DNA of 64,000 nucleotides from Rhytidiadelphus loreus (GCA_947034895.1 OX344761.1:70431839-70495838), one strand, 5' to 3'. Numbered from the stretch's first letter, positions 47,109 to 60,614 are shown. The notes: generated by a model not told the origin, from the sequence alone. Program-made: numbers and translations.

Positions 47109-48753
47109 TTTCTTTAGTCTTTTAAAAATCAAGAATACGTTTTTGTAGTTGAACTATAGGGTTTCAACTTTCCAACGTTATACCATTTGTACTGTTCCCC
47201 CGCCAAAAAAAATTTAAGATAATAGTTAGTCAATGTCTTCTACAAAAATAATAAACTTCCATGACTACTTTGATTCCAATAGACTTACTACCCAAAAAAT
47301 TGCCATCAATGACACTATGTATTGAATACCTTTTTAATTTTAAAATATTTTTATGTGTTGTATTGTAGGGCACGATTTAAACAACCATTGCTATTGTTCC
47401 CTCCCACTTCCCATATTAAGTCCTCTAATCCTAGCTATCTACCAAAAAAAGGATATCAACTGTCCATCCAACCTTATATATTGTACATCTAGGTCTACAC
47501 AAACTTGATTCTCTGTAAAATGCAATAGAGTTTTTTTATGATGAATGTTGACATTTCAAATGTTTTCGTAACGGAAAATACTAATATGATAGCTCTCTAT
47601 ATAAGAATTTCATTAGCAACAATGCTTTGGACATGCACATGTTCTAGATTTTCTTGATTTGAAGTGATAGAGATCACTAAATTTTTGAAATATAGGTTAT
47701 TCAAGTAGTCGTTTTTCAAGTTGTTTAATACTAGTTCATTAAAAACAATTTGGCAATTTGAATTTTTCTTACTATACTCCAGAAAGCACCCCCTAAGCTT
47801 TCATGGCTTCATAGAAAACAAAAATTGAAATCGATTCTTGGTATTCTTGACATCTTCAATGGCAACCTCAAAAATTCTAATAATAACTATAGGTAAATGA
47901 TGAATACACTAATATCATAAATTGTAATCACACTACATCATTACTACATGTACATTTAAACAAAAAAATTGGCTTTCAATTTTCACACATAGAATAAACT
48001 CATATAAGATTAAAAACGTTATTTTTGAAATATTACTGTACCTCTATAAAACTATTCACCCTTTCATGGCAAGATTGTATTTTTTATCATTCATGTAACT
48101 ATAAAGGAAATTTCAATTATTTTCAAATTGTCACACAAAACACATTTTGGAATTAGCTTAATTTTTCAAGTATTAAGGTCTTCTTTGCTTCGAAAACTAC
48201 TAAAAACTACCATTCCTACACCACAGTTACAAAAAAATACCAATGTTTCCTTGGATTGCCTAACTATAGGATCATGTATTTGACAATTTTAAAAATGTAT
48301 GGAAACAATATTAAAAAAATTGACCACATACATTCCAAGATATTTGCATTCAAACAAAAGAAGTTCATTTGTATATACCTGAATTACATTTATTGACTTT
48401 CAACCTTCTCATATTTTCAATATATGAGATCTTCTATTGAAATTTGTGCCTTGAAATGATGTAGAACTGAATTGATAGTCTATGAAATTTTTAAAGAATG
48501 AGAACTCTTTTTCTTGCACTAAAAATTTGTTAATTTGAAGTACCTTCATAATAGAAGTTTGAATTAACTTGTTCATAGATGTAAAACGGAATTGAAACGC
48601 ACTCATTGCAACGGAAACATTGTTCTAACAAGATATCTTAACCTTATGGAACTTATTTTTTAAGAATGTGCAAATTCATTTCTTAAACTAATTACTTCAT
48701 TTCTCTAAAAATGTAGGTTTAAGTGGACTCTGAACAACACTAGCATCTCTAAA
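47109..48753. other. AT-rich non-coding stretch upstream of the DUF7869-like ORF
   Basis: The promoter of the minus-strand ORF should lie near 47,109-47,300. Nothing else is recognised. Confidence 0.45.
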
Positions 48754-49640
48754 CCCCTAAATGATTTCGACTATGTTTTCATCATAAACGCTCATAAAAT
48801 GCCATTTCTATAATAAATAACAGATTTTTGAAGGAAAAAATTAGGTTCAATATAACCATAGGATCTTTTATTATGTTGGTTTGAGGAAATTAAAAAGAAA
48901 TTTTAGAAATTTTAGAAATTTCCACCATGTATATTGTAAGGGTTTAGGCTTTGATGTGACAGAAATCCTTTTCTAACCCTATGAAAAACCAGGCATGTGC
49001 ACTTCATAAGGTCACATATGTATGAACCAAATTTCTAAATTGTGGTTACTCTTTCAATTCAATCTTCAGAGCAAGTTTGCTAACTGCTTCACAAATTTCA
49101 GATCACTTGGATTTGTACAACATATAGGAAAAAAATAGTATGTAGGAAGAAGTACAGAAAGATTCAAACTACCAAATTGTTAGCAATTTCCTTATGGAAT
49201 TGAAAAATGCCAATCCCTACGGTTGTAATGCTGTAATAAAAAATTTACAATTACTGTTTCATTTGTTTTGCAGAAAACATTGAAAATTTAATTAAATGAA
49301 GGACTATATAGTTTCTCTTCAAGGATACATTCTATAACTAACCGAAAACTCTACCTAAATGAAACTCAACATAACTTTCATCTCCTACATCAAAATCGAA
49401 TGATTAAAAGCTTCATATGTAAATATAAAGGTACAGAACCAATATGGTATTTTCATTTCTGAATTTATAAGATTTCTATAGAAGTTTAGGTTTACTACTT
49501 CTGTTGTCCGTTGAGCAATGAAAACTATATATCATAAAATAACTTTTTAACCATATAGTCAAAAGTTATGACCACTATTGGGCATTTTAAGCTACTCTTC
49601 GTGCACATATTGTGTAAAAATTTTAAATAAAATATAAAAT
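48754..49640. mobile_element. TTAA-family MITE, long subfamily, right end eroded
   Basis: The left end is CCCCTAAATGATTTCGACTA, matching the complement of the right end of 1,968-2,908. The flank CTAA/TAAA is altered from TTAA. The interior follows that element in reverse through 'ccatatagtcaaaagttatg' (about 49,550) and 'agctactcttcgtgcacat' (about 49,590). The last 60 or so bases are lost. Confidence 0.6.
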
Positions 49641-50763
49641 TCCATTCATAAAACAAGTAAACATTGAAATTAATTTAAATTATAGAGATTCAAAACAATT
49701 CTAAAAGAAATTACTAAGATGGAACAAAGAAATAAAAACTTCCTAACAAGCATAAGCTATATCAACCTAATTGAAGTTCAAAGAGTATAAAGTAATTGAA
49801 CTACTACTTAGAAGAACATACCTTTGAAATTTCCACCAACATAAAACGTAACTTTCGTATTCATACACTGCAAAAGAATACCTTCAAAAATTTAGAAATA
49901 TTGTTTTTTCAACAAAATGAGGACTTGTAGAAACACATAAAGAAAATTCATGTGCAAAGACTCAAAAAAAAAAATCTCATAAAAAGTTATAGTTCTGTAC
50001 AGTATGAATAATTTTCTACACTTCATTTTTTTTCTAAATATAACTCAAATAAATCTTACTTCACACAACTCTTTCATATTCCATAGGATTTTCTCTAATT
50101 TTCAAACAATACAGGAACTACACAATTAAAATTAAAGTTTCTTCTGTCTTCAATAACATTGAAGAAGATATAATATTCATGGATAGAAAGTAATTTGAAT
50201 TAATAAAAATTAATAAAGTTGACTCATGAATCTTATACATGTGTACATTATTCAATTCATGCAGTATGTCATATACACTTCAAATTCAATTGTTATGACA
50301 TTTTTAAAATTCAATGAAGAGTACAAACATTATGGAACTGTGTCTCTCATAAGTATTTATGTACAGTTTAGACATAAATACTCATAATTTTGTAATGAAT
50401 TGTTCAAAAGACTTTTAGAAATCTATACGTATAAATATGCCACATTTAAGTACTTCTAGACTTTTTAGGGAATTCGGGACAAAACGTTCAAAAAACTCCA
50501 ACTTTCATAGTCTATTCAATGACATTCTCATGACTTACATATTACTACCTTTTTTTTGGTTAATTGGAAATTTGGAATAATTATAGACTAATAATCTATA
50601 GGAAGACATTCAAGTAACCTACGAACATTGTTTATTTGTCTACCAACATTTTTCCAAAGTGCTTACCATTTCATAGGTTAATTATAGAAAACAAGAAAAA
50701 CACTAGTCCTATTTTTGCCCATAATGTTCTACTCAAACAACCACAACATTATCAAAATTTATC
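49641..50763. other. AT-rich non-coding stretch
   Basis: I see no gene, RNA or transposon end in this interval. Confidence 0.4.
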
Positions 50764-50767
50764 TTAA

Positions 50768-51344
50768 CCCCTAAAAGTCCCATTGTCCCTACAAGGGACA
50801 AAATACAATTTTGGTAGGCTTCTATGATTTCAATTTTTACTGAAACTTTTTTAAACTTTCTCATAAGATAGATAAATTTGTGAGCTTTTTGGGAATATAA
50901 TTTTTATTCCAATCAGTGCCTTGGAGCAAAAGTTATGCCACAATAACCTCAAAATGGAGGAGACTGGACAACAAAAAAATTCACAGAAAATTTAAATAAA
51001 AATAGAAATATTTTTGTACTTGTACATTATATTTTCTTCTAAATGGAAAGCTTCAATTCATTCCATTTGGATTAGTGATGTGAAAGTTATGGAGTTCTTG
51101 TTTTGCGGGCAATCCTAGCTACTTTTTAAAAGAATTTTTTTTCTTCCACTTTGAATTCTAATATCTTTCAATCTATACAGTCAAACATTACAAAATTTAT
51201 ATCACATGATCTAAGACAAGTGTAGAACAAGATCCTATGGTTACATTCTAAAAAATATCAAAAAAATTTATTTCATAGGTGAACGTAGGAAAACTGGTAG
51301 TTTTGAGTGGTTTTGGCACAAAAATGGCTTTGGGACTTTAGGGG
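50768..51344. mobile_element. TTAA-flanked MITE, long subfamily, 577 bp
   Basis: Starts CCCCTAAAAGTCCCA after TTAA (50,764-50,767) and ends TGGGACTTTAGGGG before TTAA (51,345-51,348). The termini pair except for one extra A. The interior matches 58,249-58,839 ('ccaat(c/t)(a/g)gt', 'agatcctatggtta', 'ggcagttttga' variants). Confidence 0.85.
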
Positions 51345-51348
51345 TTAA

Positions 51349-52510
51349 AATTATTTTGAATAACATTGTCATTGCATCTAATACTAATTCTTAAATACAT
51401 GCACTTCCATTCAATACTTTTGGAGAATGAATACATCTAACTTCAATACAAACAATAATTCAAGATCATATTATCTTCAATATGCTAAACACAAAATTTT
51501 CATAATCTTCGAATACACAATTTGCATCTAGTAACATCAAATGTAACAATCATTATTAAAGTACAACAATAGTTTATGTTCACATAAAGTTCATATTGCA
51601 TTCTACATATATTTGTTCGAATTCTATATCTTCAAAGATTGGGACGTTCAATTTCTTAGCAAAAAACAATTGAATACTTTTTTAATTTCTAATTATTGGT
51701 TGGGTGAAAGCCATCCCAATTTGTGTTAACACTTTTACTAGTTTATGTCCAATGTAATGGTTGAATTTGAAAACCCTTGAGTACATACTTCTTTAAATTT
51801 CAAATTTGGAGCTATGCCTTCTTATTCATGAAGTCAAAATTGCATTGACTCTAATGCAGAATTGTAGGTGCAAATATGTGGACATACTTTGCAATAACTC
51901 AACAATTTAGTTAAATCACAACATCAACAAAAGCTAATTTGAAAACCATACCCAAATTTGTTTTTTATCCAAGAATCTCGATACTTTGTTTTTACTTGAA
52001 ATTAATAATATCTTCAAAATATTTGGTTCTAATTATTATATGAATAATCTATTTTTAAGCATAAATTAATGTAACCACATAGATGGACTATGGCACTGTG
52101 CACTTTAAGTCCTAATTTTTTTAATCCGAAATATTATTACAATTAAATTATTATTTTTATCTTGTCCAAATAGAAAACTCTGGATAAAATTATGTATCTT
52201 CAAGGGCGATGTTGAATTATTAAGTTTCCAATGAAGTAGCAATATTTCAATACTTGTATGATATTTGTGAGATATTTGGTGATACTTGGTGTTATCTAAA
52301 TGAAAATTAGGTGATACCTATATATAATATTTTATATGGAATCAAAATAAAAAATAAAAATGGCTATTTTTAACCAATTAAATGAAAATTTTATGTATAG
52401 AAAAAAATAATACTTTATGGTTCATGCCAAATGGTGGAAAATCATGCCTAAGAAATTCCTGCTACAGAGGTCAACATTCTGTTCCCATTCATCCTTTAAC
52501 GGTCTAGGAA
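51349..52510. other. AT-rich non-coding stretch
   Basis: Nothing recognisable is seen before the abrupt change to C/T-rich, GC-richer sequence near 52,540. Confidence 0.4.
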
Positions 52511-55274
52511 ATGGCTACCTGTTTAAAAATACACAAAACTTCCGCGGCCGCGGACGCTCCATGCGCTCTGATGATTCTCCTACGCTCATTTCGGCCCGCT
52601 TTATTGCTGTCCTCCGTTGCCGCCTTCTCCTCTTTTCTTCGTGCCAGCTTCACTTTGTCCCGCCCTCGTTCTTGCCTTCCGTTGCCTTGGTCACCGTGCT
52701 CTTTCGCTCCCTACGTCGTCGATTTGTCTTCGTGGATGTACCGCTTCATGTGTAGCTAGTTCTCTCTATTGCTGCGTTGCTGGCTACGTCAAGGCCAGTT
52801 TCTCCTTCATTCTGTCGCTGTCTACGTTGCTGCGCTATTGGCTATGTTGTTGATTTTTCTCCGATGCTGCATCGCTAGCTACGTTGTTGATTTCTCTCCG
52901 TCGTTGCGCCCCTCCCTCAAATCTGTCGCATCAGTTCTATCTCTCTTTTTTTTCCCCTTTGTCCCTCCCTCTTTACGTTACTAATGTCTACCCGTCGCTG
53001 AGCTTCTTCCTTAGGTTTTTCAAAGTAGATCTAACTCCATCTTCCTACTATTGCTGAAATTGTCGTTGTTGTCACGACTATCTTCCACTCTCTATCACTG
53101 TTGTCTCCTTCTGTGCACTCTCCATCTTAGCGCTCTTCAATTTCCTCTAGACTCTGAGTATTTTCTCTACCTTTACTTACTATCTCTCTGTACCACCGTG
53201 CGCGTTGTGAAGTTCGACTTCTGTTTTGGCATGTGACCTCCCTCCCGCGCCTAATCGTTGTCGCCTTGGTGAAGATATATCGGCACTCGCTGACCTACTT
53301 CAACGTGGTCCCCTTTAGCTGTGGTACTACTCTTCTAGAAAATCTGTTTGTCTATTCCTGCAAAAGTAGCTGGCTGAACGATTGCGGTGAGTAAAGTGTT
53401 TATTTAGGGTTCACATTAAATTTCTGCGACCATTCTTAGTAGCCCAGTTTAGAAACGTACATGACGTCCACAGAATGAGACAGAAGATGAAAAGATGCCT
53501 TATTTTAATTAGGGTTCTGAAAAGTCAATGAGATTCTATTATTAACATTTGTTTAGGTGTCTATGTAAACATTCCTAGTTGTTGATCTTTACAATTTTCT
53601 GTGGATTTGGGTGATCTTGGCAAGCAATTGCCATTAATTCAAACAACTGGACGACAAATAGAAAAAGTATTCGAACCAAAAAAAGATCATTTATTAATTG
53701 CTATTGACGTCATTACTACAGTTATTTTTGCTATTGCAGATATTGAAACAAAAAATTCGGATAGCCTCCATTCCCTGGATTCTCGTTTCCTTACAACAGC
53801 ATGGCAAAAAATTTGGACAGCTAAAAAAGGCAGGTATTGCTCTGTCAACTCCTCAGCTTCTCAGCTCTTGCTTATTTTTTCATTTCAGAATTAGATGTAG
53901 TAACTTAATATGGTAATGTGTTGCCTTGAATCTTTCAATCAGTTGACAATTACATTCTTTCCTTTGCTACTGTCATTGTGTACATGTTTGTTTTTCCTTA
54001 AGCTCATTCTTCTCTGTAACGTTAAATTTTAGGTATTCGATTTACAGAAATTTGGAGGAACTTAGTGAAATTGTGCAATTACATTTCTTTAAGGGAATAA
54101 TTTCTTAAAATCAATGTAAGTTTAAATCTGGTGCCTTCAATCTTTGGATTAGCCCAGAATGATCAATTGCTCCTCGACTTAGATTTTTTGTGAAATCTGT
54201 CTACTGATGGTGGTACTTGTTATGTGTCCTGTACCTTGTGTTGTAGGAATTTTCCATCATTTAATGGAAGGATTTGACGCTACGCTAGAATCTAAGCCTC
54301 AGTGTTAGTTTTTGAAGGTTAGACAATTCTCCACAATTTCACTACTTTCATTGTTCATTGTTTGGAAGTGGGGTGGAAGCCACCTGTAGTTGTGAGTATT
54401 AAAGGGTTTCAAAATTGTACCAAAGTTCAAGTAGATAATGTTGGTGATTCGAAAGTTGGTAGAATCTCCCTTTGCTGTACACCATGAATGGATTTAAAAT
54501 TAACAGCCAACATGTTCATGTCTTAAAATTCAATAGAATTTCCCTTTCTTGTTTATAGTGTCAGGTCTTCCGGTTTGAATAGTGCCGAGGGTGATGCGGT
54601 GGGCAGCTAGTTTTGATGACTAGAGCTGAACTAATTTTGCTATCATTAGAGATAATGTTCTATAGTTCTTTGGTTTTGTCTGAGGTTCTATTCTCTAAAC
54701 ATTTTTTAACTTGTCCTCTTAGGGTTACAGGTAGTATTGGGATAAAGTCGACGCTTTGTCAAAGCATTATTTCTAAAATACTGGCAACTTCAATTCAACG
54801 TTGAGCTGAGCGTATAGGCTACTAGGTCTGCTGTTATTCAACAGCTGTGACTACCGTCTACATCCCTCAGGTCATTTGGAACCTTTTTTCACCTGTAGTG
54901 CTATTTTTTGGGAGTAGAATATTGGCATTGCTATTATAGCAACCATCATTCCCTTTCTGAAAACAGATGAATATATTGCATTGGATGTGTGGAGCTATAA
55001 TTTGTTTTCAGTGATTGAGAGATGGCCTTTGTGAAGCACCCAATAATGAGATTTGTGTTGAGCAGCACGAATTTACACATAGTTTTTTTGTATGCAGAAG
55101 ATATTAAATAATAGAAGTCTAATTTCAAGGTTCAATGGGTCATTATGTGTTCTGCAGGTGTATTCTCTTTTATTTAAGGAAGAGTTCCATGATTTGATGA
55201 AACACACAGCATTTGTGTTTCCATTGTTGCGAGTGTATGCTGATGTATGGTGGTCATTCGGCGGCAACACATAA
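52511..55274 (+). other. Candidate unidentified spliced gene (partial exons only)
   Basis: Composition shifts at 52,540 to GC-richer, C/T-rich sequence typical of a promoter and leader, and a strong donor GCG|GTGAGT lies at 53,387/53,388. A coding-like block at about 53,590-53,833 reads DLGDLGKQLPLIQTTG and LLIAIDVITTVIFAIAD with no stop and ends at a CAG|GTATTG donor. A block at 55,158-55,274 follows TTCTGCAG and reads VYSLLFKEEFHDLMK and FPLLRVYADVWWSF before TAA. I could not connect the blocks in phase: the first ends in phase 2 and the last begins in phase 0, so at least one exon is missing or the gene is broken. I do not recognise the protein family. Confidence 0.35.
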
Positions 55275-55985
55275 GGGTGATTCAATACGTGGGGCAGGTG
55301 CAAGCCGTGCATCTTTCTTTCTTACTCTGCATCTGTTTTGGTTATGTTTCTTTAATTTAGGGTTGTAAGTAATTGCCGTTTTGCTTCTGCTTCTTTAATT
55401 TAGGGTCTTCAGTTATTACTGGTTCTTCAATTGTATTGTAGAGTATACCTTCAACATTTCAATATTAAAAGTATCAATCATTGATGCTCACTTGGCATGG
55501 TGTAAATCAACATAGGCAGTAAAAGTCAATGCCCAAGGCTAATGAGAATGTACAAGTTATTGCACTGCTTTGTTCACTGGAAGAGTTGGGTGACTTAATA
55601 AAGAAATTATCTGATGTAGTCACTAATCAATCATGCTTGGAGATCCTAGGATTTTTAATAATTTACAGCATTTTCCCTTAATACGGTGATGTAAACACCT
55701 TCATAACTTAATGCACTTGACTATAATTTACTTGAAAGGGTCTCAAGGCCTATGACAGTGGATTTGGATTTCTGAACCACAAAAACTCATCCTCAAATTA
55801 GAAGAAACATGTAAATATATTAAGTACTACAACAAAGATTATATTGTATTATAAAAAATAAATTAAAAAAAAAAAAAAAACTATTTAGGCTTTCTACTAA
55901 CAAAAACTTTTTGCAGTAATGGATAGAATAGAACAGAAAAATATTATTATATTTTTAATTTTTATTTAAAAAAAAAAAAAGCCAC
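55275..55985. other. Non-coding stretch
   Basis: A phrase 'ttctttaatttagggt' is repeated at 55,348-55,365 and 55,390-55,405. Long A runs (55,866-55,880 and 55,968-55,980) precede the palindrome. No gene is recognised. Confidence 0.4.
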
Positions 55986-56475
55986 CTTCAGACCTTCCGC
56001 GGCCGCGGAAGGTCTGAAGTCTTTGCTTTAACAGAAAGAATTCACTAAAAAAATGTTGTAATTTTAAAAAATGTTTTAACTAAAAAAAATATTTCAATTA
56101 AACAAAATGATTTACTTTTTAAATATGTATCAATTAAACAAAAAAATGTTTTAATTAAACAAAATGTTTTAATTTTTAAAAATTTATCAATTAAACAAAT
56201 TAATTTAATTAAAAAAACTGTTTTAATTTTAAAAATGTTCAAATTAACAAACTGTTGTAATTAATAAAACTATTTTAATTAGTTTTTTTCAAATTAAAAA
56301 AAAATTCAGAAAAAAATAAAAGTTTAATTATAAATTTTTTAATAAAAAATACATTGTAATTAAAAAATATATTATAATTATAATTAATAATTTAATTTAA
56401 AAAACTTTTTATTTGAAAATAATAATTTAATTTAAAAAATTGGCAGCCTTCAAACCTTCCGCGGCCGCGGAAGGT
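55986..56475. repeat. AT-rich tract bracketed by two NotI-containing palindromes
   Basis: 55,986-56,019 is a perfect 34-bp palindrome centred on GCGGCCGC with arms CTTCAGACCTTCCGCGG. 56,454-56,475 is a 22-bp perfect palindrome with the same core (ACCTTCCGCGG arms) and similar flanks. The 434 bases between are almost entirely A and T, with many 'ttaatt' and 'aaacaaaatg' phrases. The 14-bp core TCCGCGGCCGCGGA occurs a third time at 52,541-52,554. Their role is unknown. Confidence 0.88.
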
Positions 56476-56479
56476 CTAA

Positions 56480-58244
56480 GCTTCTGGCAGTACAGTGAAT
56501 TCCCCCAAAAGAAATTTAATTAATTATTTAATATTTAATATTTAATATTTAAAAAATAAATAAAGAAAATCCAGAATGTGTAATCCTTCCTTGGCTGTGG
56601 AGGGGCAATCATTTTAATTGCTTGACTTGCTTAATAGGGCTGGGGTGAAATGACCCCCTCGCTCTTCTCCAAAGGAAAACCATGTAATTTTTTATATCCC
56701 ACAGATGATGAAATTTGCAATTTTTGAATTCATATTTGCAATCAAAGGCCCGAAATTAATTAAGAGAGATGTAGAGCAGACATTTTCTGGGCACAAAATA
56801 GTGGATCTTTTTTTTACTTGCACCCCTGGACTGACTTGGGGATGAGTGAGGGGGGCAGTTCACCCTGACCCTTAGTAGCAAGCATAGTTGCATGCTAAGA
56901 CATGATTGTTGTAGTAAAAAATGTCCAAGTTCCCTTAAATCCATGTAAGGAAACATGAAATGATGTTGTATTGTTTTATTTAAGACTTTGTTGAAGTTTT
57001 TGATAAATTTAAAGAAATAATTATCATTCTTCTTCAAATGAGATGAACAAAAGCAATTGAGGAAAAAGTACATGTAAGGTACAAGTACCTATTTGTAATA
57101 AATAGAACATTTTAGCATGTACCATATATTTCAATATGTGGAAATAGAATGATGAAGAAGACTGCAAATAAGTTTTTTTTAATCTTTAAAGAATGAATAC
57201 GTTATTCAATATGAATTTGGATTTTTCATTCCGATCCATGCCATTTATATAGACTCACCTATTATGGTTAGCTTGAATGTGTACTTTTTTTTAGAAACAT
57301 AGTGAAGTGAGAATGTGAGATAAGTGATGATTAGTTCGAAAGGGAGAATTTTTGTCAATGAATAGCAAAGCAAGTTTTGTCCACAATTGATCTCTCTATG
57401 AAGCCAAGATTGGGGAGATGTCTAGAATACATTCTTATATCTTATACTTAATATTGCTAGTTTGGGGGATTTTGTTTGTTCATATGTTTTTTTCACATGC
57501 TTAGATTCAAGAAAGTTTCAATTTTCCTTGTCACGTGCTTGGTATTAGAGGAAGGTGCAATGGGAGTGAGGGGTGCACATATTTTATTGTATGATGTTTG
57601 GACCTTTGATGAAGAAGTTTTCTAATTTTTGAAGTAAATGTAAAATAAAATTAGTATGTCATTATCTTTCATTTTAGAGAGAGCACAATTTATACATACA
57701 ATATTCAAACACCATATAAGGAAGTCCTAGCAATTTCTATTGCATGAAGTTCTTTAATTTTTTTAGAAATGCTATCTATCACATTAAAACCCAATAGGGG
57801 TGCATTGACTTTGTTATATGGCCTATGATTTAATTATGGCAGATTTTCTTTTATAAAACTTCTTATTATAAATACTTTTATTGTTGGATTGGTTTGGATA
57901 TAAACAAATGAATGCAGTGAGAAATAAATATTTATAACCATGATGATGTTTTAATATTTTGCAGACTTTAAAGGTTAGCGCATCAGTGAGGATTTCTTTG
58001 ACAAATACATCACCGCTATAAACTTTGAAGAGGTACGTTATTTTTGAAGTCATTTTTGCATAGTCACTGATTGAATAAGAAATACATATTATGGTTATAT
58101 ATGTAAGTAACATTCATGTATGAGATTATTGAGGAATGCGGGATTTCATAATATACATTGTATATGAACAAAACAAATAACACGATGCAATATAAATTTT
58201 TGGTTTTGAGTGATAGCTATGTTGGTTTTCAGCATGTGTTTGTA
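56480..58244. other. AT-rich non-coding stretch
   Basis: Only accidental short frames are seen. A TTTAATAT tandem run lies at 56,525-56,555. Confidence 0.4.
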
Positions 58245-58248
58245 TTAA

Positions 58249-58839
58249 CCCCTAGAGTACCAAAGTTCCCTCGGGGGACACTTGTGATTTCGGGCAGGCT
58301 TGTGTGACTTCAAATTTTGACATGATTTTTTTAATTTTTTTTTAAAGATAGGGAATCAGATCAGCTTTCTAAAAATACAATTCTTTTTCCAATTGGTACT
58401 TGGGAGCAGAAGATATTAACAATTTAGAATTTTGTTCAATTTTGGACCTACTTCTAGTTAACAATTTTTTTATATGTGAAAATTAAGTTTTGACATTCTG
58501 AAATTGTAATCCCCAACCCTCAACTCAAATACTCAATATAAATTTTTTTAACTTTATAGTGTGTAGTGCAAAAAAAATCCACAAATGGCAGTCAAAGACA
58601 TCTGAAATTGCAGGCCAACATTCAAAAAAAACTTCTTTTTCCAACTTCAAATGCTAATATCTTCTAATCCTTACGGTCGAACTTCATGAAATTTTACCAC
58701 ATTATACAAGACAAGTTAATTAAAAGATCCTATGGTTAGATCCTAAAAAAACTTTTTTTTTTGGTTTCTTGGGTGATCGCTGTAGAAATGGCAGTTTTCA
58801 GTGGTTTCGGAGCCAGAAAATGCCTTGATATTTTAGGGG
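58249..58839. mobile_element. TTAA-flanked MITE, long subfamily, 591 bp
   Basis: Starts CCCCTAGAGTACCAAAG after TTAA (58,245-58,248) and ends GATATTTTAGGGG before TTAA (58,840-58,843). It shares its interior with 50,768-51,344 and, more distantly, with 1,968-2,908 ('aaagatcctatggtta' near 58,722). Confidence 0.85.
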
Positions 58840-58843
58840 TTAA

Positions 58844-60085
58844 TCCATAATTAAAAGTTGAAAGATAGTTTTAAGAATGGTGTAGGGATATAGTCCCATG
58901 GTCATAGTATATTAATTTTGTTCCATATATTTATAGATTAGTGTCCTAGAATAATACAAATTTCCTATATTTGAACTACCGAAGAAAAAGAATAATTTTT
59001 AGTTTTCTTTTATCTGTAATATAATTCAAAAGTTTTTATTGTTTTATGATATGAATAACACCTTTTCCCGCAAGGGCTGTAGCATTACTAAAGTTCTATA
59101 TTTTTGGGAGTTTGTAGGTAAGGGGTCAAATTAAATTGATCATAGAATTTCATCCTCAGAATGTAACAAACATGAATTAAGTAACTTATTAAATGAACTG
59201 CATACAATTTATACGTAGATATGAATATGGTGTGTCGCCTACAGTGTTTTAAATGAGGGGATATATTGAAAAAAATTCAATATGGCATTCCACCTTTTTA
59301 GTGTAATGTCTTCAATCACAATGAAAGTGTTCTATATTTATACAATTCAATGTAACTTTGAATGAATGTTTAAGGATATTCTTCAAGGCTTGTTGAACAT
59401 ACATTTCGTACACTGTCCGTTTTGATAGTTGTTTCTGAAGTTTAATAAAGAATGTGGAATAATTAGTTTTGTTTATGGAAGTCAAGATTTTATAGTCATA
59501 TGCCAAGATGCCATGAACTTAATGAGTATCCTTGTTGTATTTAATTTAGTGCAAATGAGAGGATAAATTGTTTTCAAACTTTTCTTTGAGATGGATCATG
59601 AACAAAGAATGAAAAGAGAGTATATATTTTTCTATAATGAGTTTGCATAAATTCAACTTCTATCTAATTGCAAAGGACCATAGTAATTATTTTTAATTTT
59701 GCTTGTATTCATTCCTTCAATAATTTAAGAAAGAAAATATGTTGTTTAAAATATTGAGTTTAAAATATGTTGTTCTGTTACGCTCACTTAATTACATAGA
59801 GTACAAATTAGAGAAGAGGTACTATGGAAGAGACTTTTTTTGGATTGTCAATGACATATTCACTGATTATGGAGCGTAATAGTAGGGACTATGAAATGTA
59901 CTTATTCTTGTATTTTGTTATATATGTTCTATTGTACTTTGTGTTTGTACATAATATCTTATGAAATTAGTTTTATTTTTTGTTCCTTGTATGTTTTTGT
60001 TCCTTGTATTTTATGTTCAATTTGAATTATTACTTAAAGTACTGGTTGCGGTTAAATTTTTTGGTTTTCGTTGCATTGAATACTA
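58844..60085. other. AT-rich non-coding stretch
   Basis: No gene or repeat is recognised. Confidence 0.4.
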
Positions 60086-60614
60086 CTACCTGTGTTCCAA
60101 AATGATCTTTATGTTGAACAAAATGTTCTATGTTAAGGCTAAAAATAACATTTAAAAAAAATTGCAGTATAAGTAGAATTTGGTACACTTCAAGCATTCT
60201 ATGAAATTTGAATTTTGGAGACATTTTCGAAGTGTAGTTTTGTAATATTATAAATGAGATATCGGGGTGTATTTTAAGGAAGGAACATTGTTCAAGTAAT
60301 TATTTAGTGCGAGGTCATCATTTTGTAGGGTGTTTGCTTCGTGGAACTTAGTCCCCTTGAATCAAGCAATATTCAAAGAAATTTTAAAAATGAGAATGAA
60401 CAATTTTGATTGACTCTTTCAATCATTTCATTTGTCTTGTGATTGATGATTGCATGGATGGAGGGGGAACTATTACTTGAAATATTTTTGTTGCTTCAAA
60501 ATATTAATCATGAAAGAAATATGACCAATTCGCAACATAACAAAGTGCAATTAGAAGTTGATTTTGGGGCCAAAAATTGAAGCCAATAGTATGATAATTT
60601 TGGGACGGAGGAAA
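60086..60614. mobile_element. Diverged Stowaway-type MITE, 529 bp
   Basis: The left end CTACCTGTGTTCCAAAATG and the right end, the complement of TTTCCTCCGTCCCAAAAT, are degenerate Stowaway termini flanked by TA (60,084-60,085 and 60,615-60,616). The sequence after the left end ('acaaaatgttctatgttaag') matches the complement of the right subterminal part of 42,167-42,791, so the two copies lie in opposite orientation. Confidence 0.75.

Noticed and set aside
52511..53236. Several plus-strand frames rich in Ser, Leu and Arg
   Set aside because: The region is C/T-rich with degenerate 'gctacgttgttgattt' units. It is better explained as leader or promoter than as protein.
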